From Chloroflexota bacterium (GTDB lineage: Bacteria; Chloroflexota; Dehalococcoidia; JABGRK01): a stretch of DNA of 15,288 bases. Where the stretch lies: assembly GCA_030665485.1 (NCBI GenBank), contig DAOUZV010000009.1, positions 1 to 15,288 of the forward strand, in the 5' to 3' direction. The notes below the pieces were generated by a model. It was given only the letters and a program-made list of their open reading frames with translations, did not search any database and was not told the origin of the DNA. The position numbers and the translations under genes were made by a program. Below, one piece after another: positions 1-6,995 of the stretch (positions are counted from its first letter, which is position 1; every line of letters starts with the position of its first letter).

Positions 1-766
1 TGCCCTTCATCTCTTTGAGGAACCATTGCATCATAGACTGCCCCACGCCCTCGCAGAACTTGGTCAGTATGTTGCCAACAAAACCGTCGGTAACGATAAC
101 GTTTGCCCTGCCTGACGCAATGTCCATGCCCTCTACGTTGCCGATGAAATCAAGGCCGCTGTCTTTAAGCAGCCCGTACGCCTCTTTGGAAAAGTCGTTC
201 CCCTTGCCCTCCTCGGAGCCCACGTTGAGCAGCCCGATAGTCGGGTTCACAACACCGTGAAAAGTTTTAGCGTAAACACTGCCGATGGCGGCAAACTCCA
301 CCGTCTGGTAGGGCTGACAGCCCACATTGGCTCCCAGGTCTAGTATCACCGTATTGGGGGCCAGCCTGAAGAACGCTCCGCCAGCAACCGGCCTTTCGAT
401 GCCGGGCAGTGTGCCCAGATACTGAAAGGCGCTTACCATGCAGGCGCCTGTTGAGCCTGCGCTGAGCGTAGCGTCTGCCTTGCCCTCTTTGACGAGCCTG
501 GTTGCCAGCGCCACCGAGCTGTTGGGCTTGCGCATTACGGCTATGGCCGGTGCCTCGCCCTCTACTATCGACTGGGTCGCTTCCACCATGCTGACCGGCA
601 GCCCGGTTGTATCCTGCTTGGCCAGTGCGCTTTCGACTGGCTCCTTCAGCCCAACAACGATTGCTTCTATATCCAGATCTTTTACTGCCTGTACGGCACC
701 CTTAACGGTTTCCTCGGGGGCGTAGTCTCCCCCCATGGCATCTATGGTTATTCTGAATTTGCTCAT
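1..766 (-). CDS. plsX: Phosphate acyltransferase PlsX, C-terminal part off the left edge
   Basis: PlsX converts acyl-ACP plus phosphate to acyl-phosphate, the donor for PlsY in the first step of bacterial phospholipid synthesis; it is a peripheral membrane/cytosolic enzyme. The frame is open to base 1 and gives 255 residues of a family usually about 330-340 aa, so only the C-terminus is missing. Family motifs are in order: DAMGGD at residues 9-14, SAGSTGA at 102-108 (usually SAGNTGA), LLNVGSEEGKGN at 179-190, GNVEG at 209-213 and TDGFVGN at 226-232. The ATG at 766 has a GGAGG Shine-Dalgarno at 771-775, five bases upstream. It starts 22 bases after the ATPase gene with no terminator between, so it is probably cotranscribed with the BCR-like genes. 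The identification is firm; the unusual point is the company it keeps. Confidence 0.95.
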   Translation of the reverse strand, partial: MSKFRITIDAMGGDYAPEETVKGAVQAVKDLDIEAIVVGLKEPVESALAKQDTTGLPVSMVEATQSIVEGEAPAIAVMRKPNSSVALATRLVKEGKADATLSAGSTGACMVSAFQYLGTLPGIERPVAGGAFFRLAPNTVILDLGANVGCQPYQTVEFAAIGSVYAKTFHGVVNPTIGLLNVGSEEGKGNDFSKEAYGLLKDSGLDFIGNVEGMDIASGRANVIVTDGFVGNILTKFCEGVGQSMMQWFLKEMKG

Positions 767-788
767 CTTGCCTCCTGTGGATAGCAGG

Positions 789-1580
789 TTAATTTTGAGC
801 GTTTACCAGGTAATATTTATCTTTGGCATAAAGTGCAGCACCCAGTGCCCCGATAAGCTGCGGGTCCTCGCAAAGCAGCGGCTCAAGCCCTACCTTCTCC
901 GCTATCTTGGCCACCATGCCGCTGTTTTTGGAAATTCCGCCGGTAATGGCAAAATCCTTTTCTATGCCCACGCGTTTCAGCAGGTTATAGCTGCGTGTGC
1001 TTATAGCCTCGTTTAAACCAGATAAGATATCCTTCTTAGCCGCGCCTTGCTTCAGATATTTGATGGCGTCTGTTTTGGCAAATACGGCGCATATCGTATT
1101 GAATGGGATAGCAGTGGTCGACTGTAACGCGATGTTGCCGACCTCCGACAGCGGGATATTGAGCACGTCGGCTATCATCTCCAGAAACCTGCCAGTGCCA
1201 CCGGCGCACTTATCGTTCATTACAAAGCTGGTTACCTTGCCGCCTCCATCGCAGCCAATTGCCTTGCAGTCCTGGCCTCCCATATCCAGCACAGTTTTCA
1301 CGCTGGGGAAGTACCAGTTGATGCCTTTGGCATGGCAGCTTATCTCAGATACATTCGCTTCGGCAAACGGAACCAACACCCGTCCGTAGCCGGTGGCAAG
1401 AATATAGTCGATGTCCTCTATCTTCACGCCTGTTCCATCAAGCGCCGCATTCATAGTCATGTACGCCGTTTTAACGCTCTCAGGCCCGGTGTCCTGTATG
1501 GTCGATGTAAAGATGTCGCCATCCTTCATCACCACCACCTTGGCGGCGCGCGATCCTATATCTATCCCACCAAAAAGCAC
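789..1580 (-). CDS. BadF/BcrA/HgdC-family activator ATPase, BcrA/BzdP-like (GGQD type)
   Basis: This is an ASKHA-fold ATPase of the BadF/BadG/BcrA/BcrD family. These proteins bind one [4Fe-4S] cluster at a dimer interface and couple ATP hydrolysis to injection of a low-potential electron into a partner dehydratase or reductase. Visible motifs: phosphate-1 loop GIDIGSRAAKVVVM (5-18), DMGGQDCKAI (99-108), KCAGGTGRFLE (124-134), the ICAVFAKTDAI helix (163-173) and TGGISKNSG (213-221). Cys125 and Cys164 match the two cluster-ligand positions known in HgdC. At 263 aa it has activator length, shorter than Thauera BcrA (about 440 aa) and closer to BzdP/BzdQ. It begins with GTG five bases after the stop of the companion ATPase; a GGG-containing site about 12 bases upstream lies inside that gene. 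Family certain; which paralogue it matches is inferred from the intact GGQD motif. Confidence 0.9.
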   Translation of the reverse strand: MLFGGIDIGSRAAKVVVMKDGDIFTSTIQDTGPESVKTAYMTMNAALDGTGVKIEDIDYILATGYGRVLVPFAEANVSEISCHAKGINWYFPSVKTVLDMGGQDCKAIGCDGGGKVTSFVMNDKCAGGTGRFLEMIADVLNIPLSEVGNIALQSTTAIPFNTICAVFAKTDAIKYLKQGAAKKDILSGLNEAISTRSYNLLKRVGIEKDFAITGGISKNSGMVAKIAEKVGLEPLLCEDPQLIGALGAALYAKDKYYLVNAQN

Positions 1581-1585
1581 GTTTT

Positions 1586-2374
1586 TTATGCACCCTTCTC
1601 TATTTGTTCCTGCGCGATGATGGCGGCACCCAGTGCCGCGATGCTTTGCGCAGTATCGGGAACTAAAACCTTGAATCCCAGCTCCTGCTCTAGTATATTG
1701 ATAAGTCCTTTGTTGAGCGCAACTCCACCGGTAACCACCACGTCTTTTTCTATGCCAACGCGCTTACACAGTGCCATGAGCCGGCTTACTATCGAGTAGT
1801 AGATGCCCGCTGCGATGTCGGCCATGGGCGTTGGCGGGTCGCGGTGCACGTGTGATATAACCTCTGATTCTGCAAAAACAGCGCACGTGCCGGATATCTC
1901 AGGCCTGGTTTTGGCATCGAAGGAAAGCTGAGACATCTCTTCCATGGATATCTGCATCAGCTTGGCCATCTGCTTTACGAACACGCCGGTACCCGCGGCG
2001 CATTTGTCGTGGGTGGCCCAGTCCTTGAGCTTGCCGCGCTCGTTCATCTTGTAAACCAAGCCGGTCTCCGCTCCGATGTCTATTCCCATACGAGCCGATG
2101 GGAACAGGTGGTGTATACCGCGGGCCAGACATGATGTTATGGATTTATGTTTTTTGTTAAGCGATATAGATTTGCCTCTGGCACCGGTGGAGACCACGTA
2201 GTAGTTGCCATCAAGGCTGAATTCCGTTTGCCCAAGCGCCTGTGCAATGGCCTGTCTAGCGCCGACCTCGGCCTCATCATCGGAGTCGACAACGCTTGAT
2301 GATACAATAGCGTTGCCATCCAGGATGACAACTTTTGTGGTAAGGCTTCCTATATCTATGCCCAATGCTTTCAT
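1586..2374 (-). CDS. Second BadF/BcrD-family activator ATPase, BcrD/BzdQ-like (GAET type)
   Basis: This is a paralogue of the adjacent downstream ATPase and probably forms a heterodimer with it, as BcrA and BcrD do in class I benzoyl-CoA reductase. Motifs: GIDIGSLTTKVVIL (5-18), KCAAGTGVFV (124-133), GTCAVFAESEVI (162-173) and TGGVALNKG (215-223). Cluster-ligand cysteines are at 125 and 164, the same positions as in the partner. Where the partner has GGQDCKAI, this protein has GAETGLVYKM (101-110); BcrD proteins are likewise degenerate there, which supports a D/Q-type role and unequal ATPase subunits. The start ATG overlaps the stop of the 422-aa subunit by one base (TAATG), with GGAAG about eight bases upstream, so translation is likely coupled. 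Family certain; the specific role is inference. Confidence 0.9.
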   Translation of the reverse strand: MKALGIDIGSLTTKVVILDGNAIVSSSVVDSDDEAEVGARQAIAQALGQTEFSLDGNYYVVSTGARGKSISLNKKHKSITSCLARGIHHLFPSARMGIDIGAETGLVYKMNERGKLKDWATHDKCAAGTGVFVKQMAKLMQISMEEMSQLSFDAKTRPEISGTCAVFAESEVISHVHRDPPTPMADIAAGIYYSIVSRLMALCKRVGIEKDVVVTGGVALNKGLINILEQELGFKVLVPDTAQSIAALGAAIIAQEQIEKGA

Positions 2375-3642
2375 TAATAGTCTTCCAACAGTTCGAAGAA
2401 TCCCTCGAATTTTTCCCTTGTCTCTTCCTCACTCGTCATGGTGGGGTCTACCACGTCGCTGTCTAGCGTGAGCATGGGGATGTCTACATCACTCAGAGTA
2501 TCTTTGACCAGCTTAATCAGGGCGCAGGTGTGTCTGCATCCGGTGTCGGCGTAGTAAACCGCGCCGTCGACTTTGTACTCCTCGGCAAGGTCTGCCACTC
2601 TTTGAATCTTGGTGTCATTCATCGGGCCGTACATTTGTACCTCGGGTATCATGTAGGCCTTTTGAGCAACGCTTTCAAGTGGTTTGTTAGGATCGAGTTT
2701 GCCCTCGCCCCAGTGAGTGAAGAAGGGCTCGGTTACGCTTACCGCGCCGTATTCGTGCGATAGTTTTTCCAGAAAACCCATTAGGTACATGGGAGGTACG
2801 AACAGGCTCATCAGGCGGAAACGCTCGTTATCAACAGCACCTTTCCCTGCAGCGATTTTTGCTTTCAACTCGTCGCGCACCGTTTCCAGATACTCGATTG
2901 CTTCCGGCTGGCCGGGGAAGAAGTAATCCATTGTAAGCAGGTCCATAAACCCCAGCGGACTGAATGGCGTTGGTACTGCCTTGCGCAGCTCGCAAATCTC
3001 CCTGAAAAGCTCTATCTGCCTGTCCATAAACGCGACAATTTCTGATAGCTTGTCCCAGTTCATCTTTTTTCCGGATTGATGCTCCAGAAAATCGATCATG
3101 CCTTTTAGTTCACCGATAAGATATTTCCGCTCCTGCTGACTCTCTTGAAAGGGATGATCCAGAAAGTAACCGGGACTGCCTGAAAGCTCAGCAATAAGCT
3201 CGCCGCTTTTGGCGGTGTTATCGCAGATAAGGTTTGACCAAACGATGGCGTCCGGCTGCGGCAGCGCATTTTTCAAAGAAAATGCTCCGGCAATGCCCCT
3301 ATGCGGCGTGCATATCTCGGAGGCAAGTCCTATCTCCGCCCCCGCCGTTACCAGTTCCGTTGCCTCGCCGGTAAACAGTGCAATCATCCAAGTTGTCGTC
3401 TCGGTGTGCATGGGCACTATGTCCATGGCATATAGTATCTCGGTGGGGAAGAACACGGTGTGCGCTGCCAGGAAGTTGCCCTCCTCTTTTGCCCTTTGCA
3501 CACGAGTGAAATAATCTGTCAGCATCTTATAGTACATATTTTTACTCTCAGGCACATCAGGCAGAGCCTTATTCATTCTGGTGATAACGCTGCAGGCCCT
3601 AATAATAGCCTCTATCTTGTTGCTCGATCCGTCCATCATCAC
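2374..3642 (-). CDS. Catalytic-type subunit of benzoyl-CoA reductase / 2-hydroxyacyl-CoA dehydratase family, larger (BzdO/BcrB-like)
   Basis: This is a 422-aa member of the HgdB/FldC/BcrB-BcrC family, whose heterodimers carry [4Fe-4S] clusters and perform ATP-driven radical reduction or dehydration of acyl-CoAs in the cytosol. The N-terminal signature FFPTEILYAMDIVPMHTE (64-81) is the family's P-E-x-x-x-A-x-G/D region. Conserved-looking cysteines are Cys111 (SEICTPHRG), Cys140 (LICDN) and the pair Cys369/Cys373 in GCRHTC; the C-terminal LTLDSDVVDP region (391-400) is where other members have L-E-x-D. The start is chosen as GTG at 3642, seven bases after GGAGG (3650-3654) and overlapping the upstream stop by four; ATG codons at 3639 and 3636 are alternatives. 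Size and order next to a 376-aa paralogue and two ATPases match BzdNOPQ. The substrate cannot be read from sequence; an (R)-2-hydroxyacyl-CoA dehydratase or double-cubane-cluster reductase are alternatives. Confidence 0.85.
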   Translation of the reverse strand: MMMDGSSNKIEAIIRACSVITRMNKALPDVPESKNMYYKMLTDYFTRVQRAKEEGNFLAAHTVFFPTEILYAMDIVPMHTETTTWMIALFTGEATELVTAGAEIGLASEICTPHRGIAGAFSLKNALPQPDAIVWSNLICDNTAKSGELIAELSGSPGYFLDHPFQESQQERKYLIGELKGMIDFLEHQSGKKMNWDKLSEIVAFMDRQIELFREICELRKAVPTPFSPLGFMDLLTMDYFFPGQPEAIEYLETVRDELKAKIAAGKGAVDNERFRLMSLFVPPMYLMGFLEKLSHEYGAVSVTEPFFTHWGEGKLDPNKPLESVAQKAYMIPEVQMYGPMNDTKIQRVADLAEEYKVDGAVYYADTGCRHTCALIKLVKDTLSDVDIPMLTLDSDVVDPTMTSEEETREKFEGFFELLEDY

Positions 3643-4769
3643 TTGCGAGCCTCCAGCATTTCTAAAAAGGCCTGAACCCTGGTTGCGATCTGCCCCGAAC
3701 CAGAGGAGCCGTACTCAACGTCAAGCGCCAGCACAGGCACATTTATTGCATCAAGTTTCTTGATAAGCAACGGCAGGTCGTGAGCGTATGGTACGCAGTA
3801 TCGTATTATCTGGCTCACCACGCCTTCAACCCTAAAATCGCGAATAAGCTGTATTATACGGTCGAAACGCTCGTCAGACGGATACATGCGCGCGCAGGGG
3901 AAGTTATTAAGATAGCGCCGTGCAATTGCCTCGAGCGGCGTTTTGCCTTCGTCTAGCACCACCGGGTCGGACCAGTATCTGGTACTGGTGCACAGCTCAT
4001 CGGTTACAACCAGCCCACCTTGTTCTTCAATGGACTTGATGAATTCTGCATTGGTGAGCACGCTGCCGACCACTGCCAGCCTGGCTCGTCCCTTGTTTTC
4101 GGCATTCGATTTGGATAATACATCGATTAGTTCGCCCAAAAGCTGGTTGAACGCTTCTTTGGGCATGCGGAAACCAGCCTCCAGAACTTCTAACACTTCA
4201 GAGCCTGTAATCGGTGGATTATCCGATTTGCGCAAATCGTACAGTTGTTTGAGCAGCGCCCTGGTCTCGTTGTACAGTTCAATCGATTTTACAAGTGCTT
4301 CGTCTGTTATAGGTGCTCCAATGAACTCTTCTAGATGCTGCTTAAACTGTGTTACCTGGCTTAGGTAGAGCTCATGCGCTGATTCTGTAAACTTGCGCGG
4401 TATTGACAGTATCTGGTGGAAGTCTGTTCCAATGTACTTGCGCCACAAGTCGAAGAGCCGCCGTACGCCGTCACAGGTAGAACCGCCAACAACACCATCC
4501 AGAAAATCGTACTCGCCCCTCAAGGCCAGCTGCAGGCAGCTGCGTGAGAAGGAGCAGTTGTTTACATAAAGATAGGCGGTTCCGTCGTCAAGCTCTTGTT
4601 CCTGCTGGTATCCGGTAATGCGGACGGGCAGGGCGCCTGCTGCATGAATGATCTCCTCGGGGACATAGGTGCACAGCCATCCAATTACTTTTTTGCCAGA
4701 GCTTTTGTGTTCTTTGACGTAGCTAGTTTGAGGAAATGAGCTGTTTATCTCCCTGAATTTTTCAATCAT
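3639..4769 (-). CDS. Catalytic-type subunit of benzoyl-CoA reductase / 2-hydroxyacyl-CoA dehydratase family, smaller (BzdN/BcrC-like)
   Basis: A 376-aa paralogue of the 422-aa subunit and its likely heterodimer partner. The family signature appears as GWLCTYVPEEIIHAAGALPVR (30-50), followed by NNCSFSRSC (70-78) with Cys72 and Cys78, STCDGVRR (97-104) with Cys99, and RYCVPYAHDLP (323-333) with Cys324; these are the candidate cluster ligands. The C-terminal LALDVEYG (347-354) and the AFLEML helix are typical of the family. Length agrees with BcrC/BzdN (about 380 aa). The ATG at 4769 has no strong Shine-Dalgarno, and 60 AT-rich bases separate it from degV, so either coupling from upstream or weak initiation is expected. 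The reading frame ends in a four-base overlap with the next subunit. Family membership is very likely; the substrate is unknown. Confidence 0.85.
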   Translation of the reverse strand: MIEKFREINSSFPQTSYVKEHKSSGKKVIGWLCTYVPEEIIHAAGALPVRITGYQQEQELDDGTAYLYVNNCSFSRSCLQLALRGEYDFLDGVVGGSTCDGVRRLFDLWRKYIGTDFHQILSIPRKFTESAHELYLSQVTQFKQHLEEFIGAPITDEALVKSIELYNETRALLKQLYDLRKSDNPPITGSEVLEVLEAGFRMPKEAFNQLLGELIDVLSKSNAENKGRARLAVVGSVLTNAEFIKSIEEQGGLVVTDELCTSTRYWSDPVVLDEGKTPLEAIARRYLNNFPCARMYPSDERFDRIIQLIRDFRVEGVVSQIIRYCVPYAHDLPLLIKKLDAINVPVLALDVEYGSSGSGQIATRVQAFLEMLEARK

Positions 4770-4829
4770 AAACTTTAAAAAGCTTTCTAGTTAAAAACGC
4801 TATCTATCGGGAACCTATTTTACACTAAA

Positions 4830-5705
4830 TTACGTTACAAAATCCAGTTCCTCATGAAACCCGACGAAGATGCATCCGGGTCCACCACCATATCCCATTA
4901 CCGGACTGTAGTCACTTATCAGTATGCTTAAGCAGTTGTATTTTTGTTTAAGTTGCTCAGCAAAACCTTGCGCCATGTTCAGTGCTGCGGAGTGCGATAT
5001 AGCAAAGTGCAGCGAGTCGGTTCCGGCCTCTTTCCCTATTAGCTCGGCTAGTTTTTCAAGCCCCTTTTCCCTCTTTCTGGTTCTGTCCACCATTTCTATG
5101 GTGCCATCCTCCATCATGCGGTTTATCGGCCTGATGTTGAAGAATGAGATTAGTCTGGCCTTCATCTTGGACATGCGTCCGGTACGGTATATGTATTTTA
5201 GCGTGTCCAGCATCATCAACCCGCCCGTTTTTGCTCTTGTCTTTTCGGCCACACTGGCTACCTCATCCAGGCCCATTCCTTTGGTCGCGGCTTTAGCTGC
5301 CGCCAGCGCCACCAGCCCTTGTGTTCCGGCAACTGCTTTCGCGTCGACGATTCTGATGTTCACATCCGGGGCCTCTTTCTTATATTCCTCCGCCGCTAGA
5401 GACGCCGATTTTATCATGGCGCTCAAAGATGATGATAGAGGTATAAATAAGATATCTTTATGTTCGGAGCCCAGTTTTCGATACTCATCGAGCAGGTATT
5501 CGGGTGTTACCGGCGTTGTCGAGAAATTGTCTGGGTCTTTTTTTAGATATTCATAGGCCTCGTCGGCGTTGATGTCAACGTCTTCCATGTAATCCTTGCC
5601 GTTGATATTGATAATAGCTGCGGGTATGATTTTGATATTGAGCTCTTTGGCAAGTTCTGCGGGAATACAGGCCACGGTGTCGGTCATAACAAGTACGTTT
5701 GCCAT
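4830..5705 (-). CDS. DegV family (EDD fold) fatty-acid-binding-type protein
   Basis: DegV/FakB proteins hold a long-chain fatty acid in a buried pocket; FakB members present it to the kinase FakA, giving acyl-phosphate, the same intermediate that PlsX makes. The 291-aa length is typical. Recognisable elements: N-terminal strand and loop VLVMTDTVACIP (4-15; usually TDS), FSTTPVTPEY (61-70), the SSSLSAMIKSA loop (91-101; usually SSxLSGTYQSA), DTLKYIYRTGRMS (167-179), IRPINRMMEDGTIEMVDRTR (191-210) and a glycine-rich GYGGGPG near the end (271-277). The ATG at 5705 has a strong GGAGGTG site. It lies 22 bases after the dehydrogenase and 60 before the BCR-like genes, hence probably in the same operon. 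The altered ligand-loop residues may mean an unusual ligand, such as an acyl chain tied to the neighbouring enzymes; this is inference. No FakA-type kinase is visible. Confidence 0.85.
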   Translation of the reverse strand: MANVLVMTDTVACIPAELAKELNIKIIPAAIININGKDYMEDVDINADEAYEYLKKDPDNFSTTPVTPEYLLDEYRKLGSEHKDILFIPLSSSLSAMIKSASLAAEEYKKEAPDVNIRIVDAKAVAGTQGLVALAAAKAATKGMGLDEVASVAEKTRAKTGGLMMLDTLKYIYRTGRMSKMKARLISFFNIRPINRMMEDGTIEMVDRTRKREKGLEKLAELIGKEAGTDSLHFAISHSAALNMAQGFAEQLKQKYNCLSILISDYSPVMGYGGGPGCIFVGFHEELDFVT

Positions 5706-5727
5706 TTAACACCTCCTCGGCTTGGGT

Positions 5728-6540
5728 CTACGATATTAGGTAGCCGCCGTCTACAACTATCATTTCGCCCGTCATATAGCTGGACATATCAGATGCCAAA
5801 AACAACGCTGCCCGCGCAATCTCGTCCGGCTCACCCATTCTGCCAAGTGCGGTGCGCGACATGAACTTTTTCAGCTCGTTGAGCCCCTCTCTTGATGGAG
5901 GACCTTTGACGGTATTCATCATCGCTTCCGTGAGTATGCCCCCGGGGGCAATAGCGTTTACGCGTATACTGTGTTGACCCAGCTCCAGCGCCAGTGTTTT
6001 GGTGAACATGAGCACGCCGCCCTTGGACGCATCGTATGCCGTCATTCCTTTGTGCGTGGGGTGCAGCGACGCTATGGAGCCAAGGTTAATGATGCAGCCG
6101 CCCCTTTTCTGCTCGATCATCTTTGAGCTAACGTATTTGCTGCAGAGGAACGTGCCCGTCATATTCACCGATAGCACTTGCCCAAACTCCTCCGCACTCA
6201 TCTGAGCCAGCTCTTTTCGGGGGAATATACCGGCGTTATTTACCAGAATATCCACGCTGCCCATATCCTTGGCAGCGGCTACGACCATCTGTTTCACGGA
6301 ACCTTCTTGGCGTACATCACAGGTGGTAGAGTAGGCGTTGTATCCCTGCTGTTTGAGTTCGGTTGCAGATTTTTTTGCTTTATCACTGTCGATGTCAGCG
6401 ATGAAGATAGTGGCGCCAGCCTCGGCAAAGCGATATGCCATGGCATTACCCAGGCCCGTGGCACCACCCGTAATTATGGCCCTCTTGCCTTGGAGGCTTA
6501 TTAGCTCGCTGATTGGGATTGGTTTATCCGTTGACGTCAT
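5728..6540 (-). CDS. Short-chain dehydrogenase/reductase (classical SDR)
   Basis: An NAD(P)(H)-dependent oxidoreductase acting on a hydroxyl/keto group, 270 aa. Rossmann motif TGGATGLG at 24-31; an acidic residue at the end of the second strand (IADID, Asp49) favours NAD(H) over NADP(H). Next come NNAG at 101-104, Asn126, the catalytic Ser155 (NLGSIAS) and Tyr169-x3-Lys173 (YDASK). APGG (199-202) and a C-terminal VVDGGYLIS tail complete the classical FabG-like pattern, with an additional N-terminal extension of about 16 residues. It is the first gene after a promoter at 6574-6602, with a leader of about 27 bases and no clear Shine-Dalgarno. It could be a 3-oxoacyl-(ACP/CoA) reductase or a hydroxyacyl-CoA dehydrogenase such as BadH; placement with DegV, BCR-like genes and plsX suggests an acyl thioester substrate. 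SDR family is certain, substrate is not. Confidence 0.92.
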   Translation of the reverse strand: MTSTDKPIPISELISLQGKRAIITGGATGLGNAMAYRFAEAGATIFIADIDSDKAKKSATELKQQGYNAYSTTCDVRQEGSVKQMVVAAAKDMGSVDILVNNAGIFPRKELAQMSAEEFGQVLSVNMTGTFLCSKYVSSKMIEQKRGGCIINLGSIASLHPTHKGMTAYDASKGGVLMFTKTLALELGQHSIRVNAIAPGGILTEAMMNTVKGPPSREGLNELKKFMSRTALGRMGEPDEIARAALFLASDMSSYMTGEMIVVDGGYLIS

Positions 6541-6573
6541 GATTTTTCATATACATAAGTAGTATTGCTATGT

Positions 6574-6602
6574 ATGTTAGCATTAGAATATGCGATTGTC
6601 AA
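6574..6602 (-). promoter_or_regulatory. Sigma-70-type promoter for the SDR-degV-BCR-plsX operon
   Basis: Read on the minus strand, a perfect -35 TTGACA (6602-6597) is followed after 17 bases by TAACAT (6579-6574), which is preceded by TGC to give an extended -10. Transcription would begin near 6567, about 27 bases before the dehydrogenase ATG. It is the best promoter candidate upstream of the whole left-hand gene run. Confidence 0.6.
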
Positions 6603-6667
6603 AGCAGTACGGGTGTATATATTTAAAGGCTCTATTTCATTGATTCCTTTAATTTGCCGATGAGCTG

Positions 6668-6886
6668 CTACTTATTGGACTGGTCGCTGATGAAATCTGC
6701 CTTGATCTTCTCCCACGTGGGCGAGCAATTCTTGTACTCAACGTCAACTATGCTGTGAAAGGCCTGGTCTACCGCCTTTTTGTTCTGCGGTGTAACCTCT
6801 ATCCCGGCTACGCTCAGGATGTCTTTCATATGACGGAAATAGCAGGACATGGCGCACAAACATCCACGTTTGATTGGCTGCAACAT
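6668..6886 (-). CDS. Small cysteine-containing protein of unknown function (72 aa)
   Basis: I do not recognise this gene. It encodes 72 residues: a basic N-terminal part with Cys9, Cys11 and Cys15 (GCLCAMSC, a C-x-C-x3-C pattern), then what looks like a small helical domain (MKDILSVAGIEVTPQNKKAVD) and a C-terminal stretch with NCSPTW (Cys54, Trp58). There is no signal peptide or membrane segment. The ATG at 6886 has only a weak AGGCAAC site 11 bases upstream; internal ATGs at codons 13 and 20 are possible but have no better sites, and a start at codon 20 would lose the three clustered cysteines. It is divergent from the YHS gene across 109 bases and sits near Acr3, so metal or metalloid binding is conceivable but not shown. 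Reality of the gene is supported by codon-like composition and by its filling an otherwise empty gap. Confidence 0.6.
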   Translation of the reverse strand: MLQPIKRGCLCAMSCYFRHMKDILSVAGIEVTPQNKKAVDQAFHSIVDVEYKNCSPTWEKIKADFISDQSNK

Positions 6887-6921
6887 ATGCTTTGTTGCCT
6901 GTTTTAGTCAATCTACTTCGC

Positions 6922-6950
6922 TTGACAGATATTGTGACTTTGGTTATGTT
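6922..6950 (+). promoter_or_regulatory. Sigma-70-type promoter for the YHS gene
   Basis: A perfect -35 TTGACA (6922-6927) is followed after 17 bases by TATGTT (6945-6950; four of six consensus). The expected start is near 6957, about 40 bases ahead of the YHS-domain ATG, and the only plus-strand gene it can serve is that one. Confidence 0.5.
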
Positions 6951-6995
6951 CTTATCCTGATTGAAGTTAGATAATATTGCGCTAAGGGGGCAATT

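Noticed and set aside
4770..4829. Internal promoter in the 60-base gap before the 376-aa subunit (TAAAAT on the minus strand)
   Set aside because: No acceptable -35 lies at 16-18 bases; the nearest hexamers match TTGACA at two positions only.
4924..5556. A 210-codon open frame on the plus strand opposite degV
   Set aside because: Antisense shadow of the DegV gene; serine/alanine-rich with no family motifs or ribosome site.
6623..6652. Inverted repeat TTAAAGG-N16-CCTTTAA downstream of the 72-aa gene, as a possible terminator
   Set aside because: The stem is only seven base pairs, AT-rich, with a 16-base loop and no following U-run, so I do not call it a terminator.
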